64,000 nt of DNA from the NCBI GenBank assembly GCA_028015205.1, contig CM051519.1, positions 84,651,539-84,715,538 of the forward strand, in the 5' to 3' direction. A program made the position numbers and the translations under genes. Positions 1 through 10,610 of this stretch are shown here, piece after piece. This DNA comes from Mytilisepta virgata. Taxonomy: Eukaryota > Mollusca > Bivalvia > Mytilida > Mytilidae. How positions within the stretch are numbered: the first letter of the stretch is position 1; the number at the start of each line of letters is the position of its first letter. The notes beneath the pieces were generated by a model that saw nothing but the letters and a program-made list of their open reading frames with translations, ran no database searches and was not told the origin of the DNA.

Positions 1-204
1 TTGCATCATGGGAAGGATTTTTTTTTCAATTATTGATAGATTTTGAAATTTCGATCATTATATGATAAAAATAATACAGATTCGAATCTGAAATCTAAAT
101 TTTAGTTTTTAATGTCAGATGGGGCCAAATAATGGCTGAAATCATACAATCTCCTTTCTTTCTTTTTTTCAAATTTTTGCACAATTATATATCACATGTT
201 ACAG

Positions 205-287
205 AAAATGAAGGATTCAACCAGATTATGTCACCACCAACAAAGCCTACAAGTTTTACATTTGTACCAGAGCACAGGATGATTTGG
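205..287 (+). CDS. Candidate internal exon, unidentified protein
   Basis: An 83-nt block lies between an acceptor-like site (AG at 203-204) and a consensus donor (GTATGT at 288). In the one fully open frame it gives two bases completing a codon and then 27 codons ending at phase 0. The peptide starts NEGFNQIMSPP and ends VPEHRMIW; it is not low-complexity and looks unlike the surrounding AT-rich noise. I recognise no domain. It could belong to the same plus-strand gene as the block at 5267-5388, but the phases do not join directly, so another exon would be needed between them. A chance ORF with good splice signals remains possible. The splice sites and frame are seen; the coding status is inferred. 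Confidence 0.4.
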
Positions 288-699
288 GTATGTTCATTTA
301 AGGTTTTTTTCTGTTAGATAAAATTTTAACAAATCTAATTTAATAAAGATAGTAAAAAAAAAAAAAAATGGATAATTCTGTGTGAATAAATGTTGTTAAA
401 AAATCATCCAGGTCCAATTCTACAATGATTACTCCCCAAAATATGAAATGTCAGTTTGTAAGACATTGTTTGAAAATTAAATTAGGTTAGAATTTAGCTG
501 GTTTTGTTTATCAGGATTTATGTCACTTTCACTGCTATTGGCTATACTTTGGTGGCCAGTTTTTATTGATGAAAGAAGCTGGAATACCTAGTAAAAACCA
601 AAAGTTTCAGCATGAAACCTATAACTATCCTTGTCAGAAGGTATTGAAATCAAATATAACCTAAGAACAAGTTGAATTAGAACTCATCGACTCAGTATT
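288..699. other. Non-coding AT-rich stretch (probable intron)
   Basis: A poly(A) run lies near 353-367 and there is otherwise unremarkable AT-rich sequence. I see no repeat or coding signal. Confidence 0.5.
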
Positions 700-1458
700 G
701 ACAGGCGTAGTAGTAATAATTTGTAGTTATGATGACTACCTAGGTCACTCTGTCACCAATCCCCCCAAGTTATGACTGACTACTAGGTCACTCTGTGACC
801 AAGGCTTCCAAGTTATAACTACCTAGATCACTCTGCCACTGAGGCCCCCAAATTATATCTGACTACCTAGGTCACTCTGTTACCAATCCCCCTAAATTAT
901 GACTGACTACCTAGATCACTGCCACACAGGACCCAAAGTTATTACTGACTACCACTGAGGCCCCTAAGTTGTGAAGGACTACCTAGATCACTCTGCCAAC
1001 GAGGCCCCCAAGTTATGACTGAAAAATAAGATCAACCTGCCACCTAGTCCCCCAAGTTATGACTGACTACCTAATTCACCCTGCCACCTAGCTCCTCGTG
1101 TTATGACTGACTACCTAGATCACTCTGCTACCTAAGCCCCTAAGCTCCCAAGTTATCACTGACTACATAGGTCACTTTATCATCGAGGCCCGAGAGACAT
1201 GACTGACTACCTAGATCACTCTGCCACCTAGGCCCCCAATTTATTACTGACTACCTAGATCACTCTGCCACCTAGGCCACCAAAGTTATGACTGACTACC
1301 TAGATCACTCTGCCACCTAGCCACCAATGTTATGACTGACTACCTAGACCACTCTGCCGACAAGTTATGACTGACTACCTAGACCAATCTGCCAACAAGG
1401 CCCCCGAGTTATGACTGACTACCTAGATCACTCTGCTACCTAGGTCCCCAAGTTATGA
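700..1458. repeat. Degenerate minisatellite, about 45-bp unit
   Basis: About sixteen diverged copies of a unit centred on GACTGACTACCTAGATCACT, followed by a CTGCCACCTAGGCCCCCAAG-type half. Unit length drifts between roughly 40 and 50 bp through small indels, so the array is old. The C-rich halves make it locally GC-richer than its surroundings. Stops occur in all frames, so it is not coding. Confidence 0.85.
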
Positions 1459-1499
1459 CTAAATCATTCCCCAGAATATACCTTGTAACTTGTAACTGG

Positions 1500-1600
1500 C
1501 ATGTTGTTACAAAAATCTCAATCTCTATGTAGTCACACCAATCTCCATCACCATGTTGTTACATATCTCCATCTCTATGCAATCTTCATCCCTATGTAGT
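1500..1600 (-). repeat. 26-bp minisatellite, inverted arm
   Basis: Three to four units that, read on the minus strand, match the 26-bp repeat at 1802-2150 (TGTAACAACAT then GGTGATGGAGATTGG). It is separated from the plus-strand array by about 200 bp of unrelated sequence, making an inverted pair. Confidence 0.75.
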
Positions 1601-1801
1601 TTATGCCATTACCTCAGTATCTAATGTTAAAAGAAAATGTTGGTACTTTTTTTCACTAGGACTTTTTTACATTGGTATTGTCAAAACGTTAAGTCTTGCC
1701 ACTTTTTTCACTTTCTGCTTTGCATACTTTATTGTGATTTTATCGTAATAAACATGTATGTAATTACTATGTCAACATATTTAGACTACCATTACAGAAT
1801 A

Positions 1802-2150
1802 GGGATTGAAATGGAGACTGGTGTAACTGCAAAGCAATAGTGATTGGTGTAACAACATGGGGATGGAGATTGGTGTAACTATATAGAGATATAGAGAAAG
1901 AGATGGAGACCGCTGTAACAACATGGGGATGGAGATTGCTGTAGATAAGTAGAGATTGAGATTGGTGTAACAACATTGAGATGGAGATTGTTGTAACAAC
2001 ATAGAGATAGAGACTGCTGTAACAATATGGATATAGAGATTGGTGTAAGAACATTGAGAATGAGATTGTTGTAACAACATGGAGATGGATATTGATGTAA
2101 CAACATAAAGATTGAGATTGCTGTTACTATATAGAGACTTAAAGTGTTGT
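1802..2150 (+). repeat. 26-bp minisatellite array
   Basis: About twelve units of 26 bp, each starting TGTAACAACAT and followed by a purine-rich half (GGAGATGGAGATTGG type). One unit near 1874-1913 is expanded by 14 bp. Because 26 is not a multiple of three, all three minus-strand frames stay open by composition, which produces spurious ORFs of 75-99 codons. Confidence 0.9.
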
Positions 2151-5100
2151 TTCTACTTAGAAATTGTTGTCTTCGGTGGATTTGCTTGGATCAGCTGAAA
2201 TTACATCTGATTAACTAGTAGGAACCATTCCAGTCAATAAAGTTTAATATTAGGAAACCGAGATGAAGGTAGTAAGCTTGTTGGTAATTTTCCCCCTTAT
2301 ATTTAGAAGTCCTTAAAACAGAAGTTGATTGGTTTTCTTGATAAAATAGAATGCTATTTTTATAGCTTGAAATAATGTGTTATTCATAGCTGCTTGCGTT
2401 CTTCATTTTGAATCAAGTGGCAAAAAGAATGGACAAAGTAGAGGAATATGGTCATAGATGACTAAGATGACTAAGATTTTAAAGAAATCTGTCACAAATA
2501 AACATAATGATCAAAAACATAAGAATTTGAACGGGAGGAACAGAAAAAAATTTATTATGCAACCTTCTTCAAGGTCAACATTAAATAATGCAACCTTCCT
2601 CAAGGTCCACATTAAAGAATGCATGAATGTTAAAAAAACATATAAATCCTCATTCATATTTTGAAAGCTGCTAGATAAAAAATTTAGTATTTCTCTTATT
2701 CCATCCAAATAATCTTGTATTAATGATGCTATTCGTTCTTTTTCATAAATTGATTTTCATTTGTTGTTGTTATTGAATGAAATAAATTTATTCAAATTGG
2801 AACTTGACCTATATTATTCAGACTTGTAAATAGGAAAGATTGATAAAACTTGGTCAGTTATTAATGCTGAGCAAACTGATACTAAATTCATGATATAGTC
2901 AGTCTCTAATGAACAGGAAACAACATTAAATATAGGAGTCATTTTCCTGAAAAACATCCTTTTTAACTTGAGGGCAAATAATTTGCTAAAATGTATGGCA
3001 GAGGTTGAGATTGTTAAGTTAGAAATAGTCAGCTCCTTTGGAAAAAAAAATTTGTGACGAAATGAATGAAACATTTTGTTTACAAATAATCTGTGAGTGC
3101 AGTTTAAAACAGGTCAAAAAAAGTAATTAACCATAACCTAAATTTTATACCTCAATTATTTTTGTTTCATTTCTGTTAGTATTTGATGTGTGTTTAAGCC
3201 ATACTGTATTTGATAATAGATGTGACTCTGCGAATTGTATTTATATTAAATTTTATACTTTTAAATTCTTTTCGAAATTTCAACACTTTTTATAAGGTAA
3301 AGATAAAAAAAAAAGCAAAAATGCTATTAATAGTGATCCAGATTACCAAGGGCAGATAACAAGTATTGTAGTCCTTTAATCAGATCAATGAGAGAAAATA
3401 AGAATTTACTCCTCTTGGTAATTATGTTAAGGAATACTTTCTATGATGATTTATGATGTTGGAAAGAAGATATGTTTGTCAAATGAAATTGTTCATTGAT
3501 TAACAATAGTAGTAAATTTGTCTATTTTGGAGTTATTTCCCTTTATAACCTTTTTTTTTTTAGAATATATGTGACTACAATATCCATAGAAGTTTATGGA
3601 TCTTTTTAAATTTTATAATTAGGTTTATTTTCATATGTTCATCGAGTCAAATATTTTTATTGAAATCATGTTTCACGCTTTTTTTTTTCACCACATTTTT
3701 TATCCTGACCTTGTCCACTAAAATTTAGATCCTGCTTTTTTTTTTCAAATTCTGTCTCCCAATAAAAATCAAATGGATGTTCCCTGAGAATATATTTCAA
3801 TTCAACTCAAACATAGAAATATTTATCAAGTTTAGCAATTCCCAGAAGAAATTCATACTTAATTCAACTTCAGTTGTGATAAGTACAGCTAGTACCCTTA
3901 AATGACAGGAGAAGCCAAAGTACAAATGTAATGCAAAATGAATGACAGATGATGAAAAAATGTTTGATTATATCACAATAGATAAGATTAATGGCCTTTT
4001 GGAGAATTTAGAAGGAAGTTAATATTTTTGCAATGTTCATAGATTTATCTGTAATGGGTAACCTTGTCTAAATTTAAAGCTTTGTTTACCTTACCCCAAA
4101 AATATTAAATGTTAAGAGATGTTTTGTTTTCTTAACTTGAATGTTAAAATATTCCTGTGGTATTACAACTGACCCTTATAATCTCAAAAGCCCAGATCTG
4201 CTGTAGTCACTTGTTGGTCTCAAGGTAATATTTTGCTTCATATTTACACCTGTCATTTTATGGTCCCTTAAACTTTGAGATATTAACAATGGCCAACTTT
4301 AGATATTATTTTCGGTTCTCAGATATTGAATGAAAATAAGATTTTGAATACCAGTTAAAACGTTTTTGTAAGCTAATGAGAAAAGTGATGCTCAATATTT
4401 TATATTCAGTCAAATTGTTTTGACAAAATCCAGGTTCATTCTGCAAAAATTGATTTTCAAATTAATAGAATTCTGTCAAAATGTATTTGTAATAATCATT
4501 TATGATTTGAACAATAATGTTATATTGTGAAATCAATAATAATATTGTATTTTATTGTCTGGTAATAGATAGATGGATTTCTAATAGTCTCCTAATTGTC
4601 CTATCAAATTCAGAAGATAAAACGTAATATGCCTTAATCATGTTAATCGCCTAATAACACATAACACAGCCAATTTCAGATATACACCTTACAGATTTAA
4701 TTTTTATTCTCAAGTTTAAAAACATGATGTTCAGCCCTATAGTAAATAATTTCCTTTTAATTCTTTGATAAGGTTTTGTTATTTCATGGATTATTTTCAT
4801 TTTTGCATCTGACTTGGAAATACTGATAAGCAAGCATTCGATGATGGACTGAAATTTTCTCTTAAGTTTTCTATATATATAAGTAAAATACAGGCTGCTG
4901 CTACATGTACTAAGAAAGTAAATTCAGATGATTCTCTATTTACAGCCATAAAGGGAAAAATTTAAATGGTATTAAATGAATAGACTTTATATGTAATTTG
5001 ATATTTAAAAAAAAAAAACTAATCATGCAGTCCTTACACAAGTTAAGGTGGATCCTCAGACATAATTTTTATAAGGAACCACTTAAAGAGTCTCCGTTAA

Positions 5101-5266
5101 GTCAGTAGTTTCAGAGGGGAAAATTTTTAACCGATTTTCATTGAAAAAAATCTTGTTAAAGGTTTGGCGATGTACAGTGTCGGATAGACAGGCAATGAAA
5201 ATTTGGTTTGCTGTCAATTGGAAAGCTTCTTGATACATATTTATTTGTGGATTTTTATTTTTTTAG
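2151..5266. other. Non-coding AT-rich stretch (probable intron)
   Basis: There is no convincing exon. The only structure noted is a two-copy 31-bp tandem duplication at 2557-2618 (unit starting ATGCAACCTTC). A weak 29-nt splice-bracketed block at 4194-4222, with a GTAATA donor, would join the phases of the exons at 205-287 and 5267-5388, but its acceptor is poor and I do not call it. Confidence 0.5.
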
Positions 5267-5388
5267 ACAAGGTGGCCATATTATTCTAAGGTGCAAACAA
5301 GGTGTTACAAAATGCCCACATGTTTCACAGAGGATTTGTAAAGGAAATTTTAAGATAATAAGTCAGTCACAGAGTGTTATAAGAGCAG
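5267..5388 (+). CDS. Candidate internal exon, cysteine-containing
   Basis: A 122-nt block preceded by a pyrimidine tract and TTTAG acceptor (5262-5266) and followed by a consensus GTAAGC donor (5389). Only one frame is open throughout: one base, 40 codons starting QGGHIILRCKQG and ending SVIRAG, then one base over. It contains three cysteines (CKQGVTKC and RICKG contexts). I do not recognise the family. Splice sites on both sides and a fully open balanced frame make this the best exon call in the first 10 kb. Its partner exons are uncertain. The continuing ORF past the donor is low-complexity AT-rich sequence, which supports ending at 5388. Confidence 0.5.
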
Positions 5389-6526
5389 GTAAGCTTAAAA
5401 ATAATAATTTAAAATTGTATATGTTATAAAAAAAATTAGTTTATGAAATATTATATTGATGAAATAAGACAATATAAAGTTTTGATCATGAAGCTATCTC
5501 ATGAAGGATCATTTGTAAATTCTTGTCGTATGCATGTGTGAGTTTAATTTTATAAGAATGGGTATTTACTTCATCCAGATTTAGAATATTAGTTGCATTA
5601 GAACACATATTCATAGATAACGAGGCATCTATCAGATGGCATGATATTAGTGGAGAATTTTGTATTGAATGTCAGGGAATCCTGTTTTGTACTAAATCTC
5701 TAATACAAGTTAATTACCAAATAAGTAAGAAATATTCGTAAATCAATAGTAAAATGGTATTTTCTATTATTTCATCTGCTATTGAACATATAATGACCAG
5801 CAGATGTCACTTCTAGTCAAAACGAATTTCCGAATCAATCACTCTATATTCACGCACATTTGTCAGCTGAATATGAATATATATAAATGTACTTGTGTGT
5901 GTTGTAAACATTTTTATAATAAAAAAAACCAGATTTTAGGAACAGAATTGTACATGCTGTTATTATGAAGTACATTTGTACTATATAATAAATTCTTTAA
6001 TTTGATATAGTGATATTTTGAAACTAACAAAAGCAGATGTACTTTTAATAACCATGGAAAGGACTGATCTACATGGACAAGTATTGTCTATGTTTTTGTT
6101 GAAGCTAATGGTAATTCTCTCCAGGTGCTGTCTTGATGTGTTTCAACTGCCACTAAAATCTTGGCAGCTCATACGACTAAAATGTCACTGAAAGAGGTTA
6201 CATGTGTATATTGTTTAATAGTGAAAAAGTATTAGGCCGGCCAGCCGGCAGTTATGAAAAACTTTGGCTTTATCTGAAAATAAGACCATTTGCTGAGGCA
6301 CACCCCGGAGGCACACTAATGCTGTCAAAATTATTGGGAGTAGCCTTCAGGGTGTCTTGCCAATTTTATCATTACTCAGTAGTGGTCACCTTGTTAGAAA
6401 TCATACTATACTGGCTTTTATAGTGTGTTTCATAAACCAGAGCATCAGGTTAGAGTATATATATGGAGGTGTATACATACAAATTTATGATTTTTGTACA
6501 CTATAAAATACAAAGAAATATTCTTA
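5389..6526. other. Non-coding stretch with one unexplained open segment
   Basis: Mostly AT-rich. At 6235-6422 there is a locally GC-richer segment beginning with GGCCGGCCAGCCGG and open for about 60 codons to a TAG. An AG at 6245-6246 would fit the phase left by the exon ending at 5388, giving a hydrophobic C-terminus. It looks equally like a fragment of a dispersed repeat, so I leave it uncalled. Confidence 0.4.
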
Positions 6527-7200
6527 TAGTGTTAAGGCCATATACCAATTCAGTATATTCAATCTAAGAGTGTTAAGGCCATACCAATTCAATATATTCA
6601 ATCTTAGAGTGTTAAGGCCATACCAATTCAAGATATTCAGTCTTATAGTGTTAAGGCCATATACCAATTCAGTATATTCAATCTAAGAGTGTTAAGGCCA
6701 TACCAATTCAATATATTCAATCTTAGAGTGTTAAGGCCATACCAATTCAAGATATTCAGTCTTATAGTGTTAAGGCCATACCAATTCAGTATATTCAATC
6801 TAAGAGTGTTAAGGCCATACCAATTCAATATATTCAATCTTAGAGTGATAAGGCCATACCAATTCAATATATTCAATCTTAGAGCGTGAAGGCCATACCA
6901 ATTCAAGATATTCAATCTTATAGTGTTAAGGCCATACCAATTCAAGATATTCAGTCTTATAGTGTTAAGGCCATACCAATTCAATATATTCAATCTTAGA
7001 GTGTTAAGGCCATACCAATTCAAGATATTCAGTCTTACAGTGTTAAGGCCATACCAATTCAATATATTCAATCTTAGAGTGTTAAGGCCATACCAATTCA
7101 AGATATTCAATCTTACAGTGTTAAGGCCATACCAATTCAATATATTCAATCTTAGAGTGTTAAGGCCATACCAATTCAATATATTCAATCTTAGAGTGAC
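6527..7200. repeat. 39-bp minisatellite, 17 units with higher-order pattern
   Basis: Seventeen units of 39 bp (GTTAAGGCCATACCAATTCA plus a variable 19-bp half). Three variant halves occur: GTATATTCAATCTAAGAGT (c), AATATATTCAATCTTAGAGT (a) and AAGATATTCAGTCTTATAGT (b). The left part runs c-a-b three times, a trimeric higher-order repeat of about 119 bp. The right part mostly alternates a and b. As 39 is divisible by three, open frames run through both strands (13-residue periods, up to 195 codons on the minus strand). These are products of the period and not genes. Confidence 0.93.
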
Positions 7201-7205
7201 ACAGA

Positions 7206-8230
7206 GATAAAGACCAACTGTAAACAACAAAAATGTTCAGCAAAGTAAGATCTACAAATAAGTGAAGAATGACCAAAATCGCCAATTGACCCCTTATAGA
7301 AGTTTTTGCCCTTGACAGATTATTGTCCCCCGCCGCAACGTGATGCGGGGGATATGGTAATGCCGGGCGTCCGTCCGTCCGTCCGTCCACCTTGTAAGCG
7401 CTCTAGCAAATTTATTTCTTGACCGATTTGGATAATATTTATACAGTAGCTTTAACTCAATGATACCTCAAGGGAGTTCGAAGATGAGTCATGTCGAAAT
7501 ATTTTTGTAGGAGTTATGCCCCTTAATAACTTAGAAAATTGACAAAATTTTCATGTAAGCGCTCTAGCAAATTTATTTCTTGACCGATTTGGATAATATT
7601 TATACAGTAGCTTTAACTCAATGATACCTCAAGGGAGTTCGAAGATGAGTCATGTCGAAATATTTTTGTAGGAGTTATGCCCCATAATAACTTTGAAAAT
7701 TGACAAAATGTTCATCTAAGTGTTCTAGAAAATTTATATTCTCCTTGCATTGGAATAATATTTATACACTTGGACCTAAAGGGAGGTTTTATACATAAAC
7801 TCCTATCGAAACTTATAAAATTGAAAAATACTGTCTTTAAGAGTTTGTTAGGCGGAATACTTTTGATCAAAGCATTTCTGTTTATTGAGAAGGAGTAAAT
7901 GTACATTTGTATAAATTCTCAATACACATGGTAAAATAAGATTTCAACACTATACCCATATTGTATAAATGTCTTCATACCACTCATTAACTTGTAAAAA
8001 ACTTTAGCAATAACCACAAATTGTTTGTCCTTCTATTCTCTCTCTTTGAGAAAATTTTGTTATGTTTCACTTGTCCAAGGGTTTCTGATGCTCTAGCAGC
8101 GGGGGACTTCGGAACGCTGTTCGATTTTTTACATGTAAACAGTAATTATCAGTTAAAATAATGGTCAGACATATTGTCGAAGATGTTTAGATCATAAGTT
8201 AACATAAATTAAATTGTATTAAAAGTGGTT
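7206..8230 (+). mobile_element. Family-A element remnant, split by a family-B insertion
   Basis: 7206-7322 aligns by eye with 20410-20524 inside the family-A copy at 19987-21066 (shared CAGCAAAGTAAGATCTACAA and TTGACCCCTTATAG). 8131-8230 aligns with the continuation of that copy at 20527-20605 (ACATGTAAA, AAAATAATGGTC, GATGTTTAGA). The 0.8 kb between has no counterpart there, so the remnant was interrupted after it was laid down. Confidence 0.75.
7325..8128 (+). mobile_element. Family-B pearl/HINE-like non-autonomous element
   Basis: The 5' end GTCCCCCGC pairs with GCGGGGGA 10 bp downstream, forming a hairpin. It is followed by CCGTCCGTCCGTCCGTCC. The core has two near-identical 157-bp direct repeats (about 7394-7550 and 7551-7707) and a decayed third. 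At 8099-8107 the exact inverted copy GCGGGGGAC appears, then a small hairpin (GAAC-GCT-GTTC) and a T-run. No ORF of note. The empty site in the family-A copy near 20525 fixes both ends to within a few bases. Assignment to pearl or Helentron-type elements rests on structure only. Confidence 0.75.
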
Positions 8231-9423
8231 TTTATTTGTTTGTTATTTTTAAGCTTTAGCTTTTCTAGCTGACGCTGTGTGTAAGATTGTTAGCACGCTG
8301 GCAATAACTTTGTACTGAGCCATCTAACCTCTTTCCTGTTTGCGTATTGATACAATGTTTGAAAGTAGTGCAGTCTCCATTATCAGGGCAACCAGTCTCA
8401 GTTGTAGGCTTGTGCATTACCTGGGGACATTTTGATCTCTTTCTTTTTTAATAGATTTAATTTACATAATTTTTGTACAATGCGACTCGTTATATGCCTT
8501 TAATTTCGACGTTTATACAATCCAGAAAGCGTGTCTCAAAGATAGATCAAGTCCATCACCTAATCTATTAATACGATTCGATACTACGTCACATCGGTCA
8601 GTTTAAATTTAAACAAGTTCTTTGTCAATATCGGTTGTCACGTAACAGATATGAATTCCCACGCTCAGGTGTGAGTTGGAGTTATTGAAACTGTAATATT
8701 TTCATGAATATTTTTGCGTATGACCAAAAAATAAATAATTGTTTGTTTCCCCAAACACATCTTTCCAAACTATTTAGTGTTTTTAGGAGAGGGCTTATAT
8801 AGGTTTAGCCTGCTGACCAATCTTATTCATGATAGCTTTTATGAATAAAATATTGTTTATATTAAATAATTATAAAAAAATTCGCCTTCAAGACGGAGTT
8901 TGCAGGCGTGCATTTTAATCAGATCGCGGACAATTCATCGCGCATGCTCAAAAACATTACGTACATAGTTCACGAAGAATGTCTAAATATGAATTCTCAT
9001 TATATGAAGGAAAAAAAATATGCGAAATGTGCAGTACATTCTTATTTTAGAAAGGTACACTGTTTTATACGGAATGGCATAAAAGAAACGACAATTAAGG
9101 TTAAGGAGAGCACAAGGATTATTAATAAAACTCATGTATTATTTTTATAATTATTTATTGACCCAACCATTTGACTCGATGGGGTGGTTTTGCATGACGA
9201 TATATATCTCCAAGAACAAGACTTATCAATCATTTTTGAAATTATTATTTTGGAATTACGTTACATGAGAGATATATAAAACATGTCTCTGGTTACATTT
9301 ATCAAATTTCGTTCTCACTTTTCCTCGGCAAAAACAAAATAGGCTATATCGTCAATTTTCCGCGTCCAGTCCCAATACAGGGATATTTCAAAAATGCATT
9401 CGGAATCTTTAGAAATCTGAAAT

Positions 9424-9570
9424 TGTCTCATATACTGTTCCTTAAATATCCTCGTGTATCTCTGAAATACTTTCTTATATACTGTTCCTCAAATTTCCCC
9501 GTGTATCTCTGAAACACTGTCTTATATACTGTTCCTCAAATTTCTCCGTTTAACTCTTTAACGCTGTCTG
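9424..9570. repeat. 47-bp tandem repeat, three copies
   Basis: The anchor TATACTGTTC recurs at 9431, 9478 and 9525, exactly 47 bp apart. Each is followed by CTCAAATTTCCCCGTGTATC or a close variant. Confidence 0.85.
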
Positions 9571-9885
9571 TCTTTTATTTCGTTATTTTCTTCAAATTGG
9601 ATTACAATTTATTACGAAATAAATATCATCAATTGATATTTATTTATTTTTTTTGTTTGATTTGTAGTACTTTTTTTCTTAATGCATATAGTCAAATTGC
9701 ACGTTCATGTATTTGGTTCTTAAAAATGTTATCTTTTGAAAAAATGTAATGATAACAACATTTTATATGCTTCCTATACCATATAAATTTTGTACATAAC
9801 AGATTTAAATGTCATTGATTAACCTTTATTTCGTTCTAAGATGAAATAAAATTTCGCCGTCTGTTTACAAAATGTAACGTTTCCT

Positions 9886-10298
9886 GTGCTGGGAATTTTC
9901 CTCAGATACAAATACAACAAAACAATTGAAAACTTATCTTTTATCCATTTCATTCGTTCTTGGTCGGTCTGCAATGAGCCATATCAAATTTCCCCGTTGA
10001 CGCTATATTCAAATTCAATATTTGTCCGGAACATGCGTAAGTTTGCCTTTTTTATGGCATACATGTTATTTTTCCAAATTGTATTGATTGAAGATATTAT
10101 CATACCGTCATATATTTTTCCGCCAGTTTTTGCACGAGATTTTTGTTGTCTTGTCAATTCATGTTACACAACTAAGTTCATAATACCCTGACTTCAAACA
10201 ATATACGGCGGTCAAGATTATTGTCAATCATTCTCTGATCTACAGCTGACCCATTTATTTATGCTGACACTGAAGTTGGACAAGTCTGTTATTACTAA
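9886..10298 (+). CDS. Weak candidate two-exon small ORF
   Basis: ATG at 9886 opens 50 codons plus one base to a consensus donor GTAAGT at 10037. An acceptor at 10244-10245 (TCTGATCTACAG) starts a second block in matching phase: two bases, 16 codons (DPFIYADTEVGQVCYY) and TAA at 10296-10298. An AATAAA lies at 10329-10334. The product would be about 67 residues. It resembles no family I know. A pyrimidine-rich acceptor at 9904-9905 could instead make the first block an internal exon. Phase match, poly(A) signal and CpG-rich setting favour a transcript; AT-rich chance agreement is a serious alternative. Confidence 0.25.
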
Positions 10299-10610
10299 GG
10301 TAAAAAAAAAAACTCCCGACTGTATAGGAATAAAATGTATCACAAAATACCGAAATAAATTTGATGCACTGTATTGCCATTTCGTTGACTGACAACTCAA
10401 CAGCAGTGCTCGCGATCAAAATATTGGAAAACCGGTTAAAGAATTGATGAATTAATTGGCACAATCATCAAAAATCAAAACAATTAAAACAAACAGGTAT
10501 CCAAACTCAGCTAAGAGTTACCTTTTCACCAAAAGGAAGAATTATAAAATTATAAAAAGGATTGGAATTAAATCAATAAGAAACCATAACGTTAATTTTT
10601 AACCTTTTTA

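Larger units (their letters stand above)
8231..10610. other. CpG-retaining region, mostly unannotated
   Basis: CpG dinucleotides are visibly commoner here than in the flanks (for example GATCGCGGAC near 8922 and ACTACGTCACATCGG near 8583). In invertebrates that often marks unmethylated promoters or young insertions. Contents: an 80-codon ORF at 8908-9150 that looks accidental, a three-copy 47-bp tandem repeat at 9424-9570, a palindrome at 9624-9652, and the weak two-exon ORF listed separately. Confidence 0.4.

Noticed and set aside
1767..2106. Three overlapping minus-strand ORFs of 75-99 codons
   Set aside because: All three frames of one 26-bp minisatellite stay open by composition.
6202..6423. 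73-codon ORF as a terminal exon following 5267-5388
   Set aside because: Phase could fit at an AG within CCGGCCAG, but there is no pyrimidine tract and the segment looks like a repeat fragment.
6643..7230. 195-codon minus-strand ORF with 13-residue repeats
   Set aside because: The 39-bp unit is divisible by three and free of stops in several frames on both strands. No splice or start context supports a protein.
8908..9150. 80-codon ORF in the CpG-rich region
   Set aside because: No splice signal or recognisable domain; its C-terminal part runs into AT-rich sequence.
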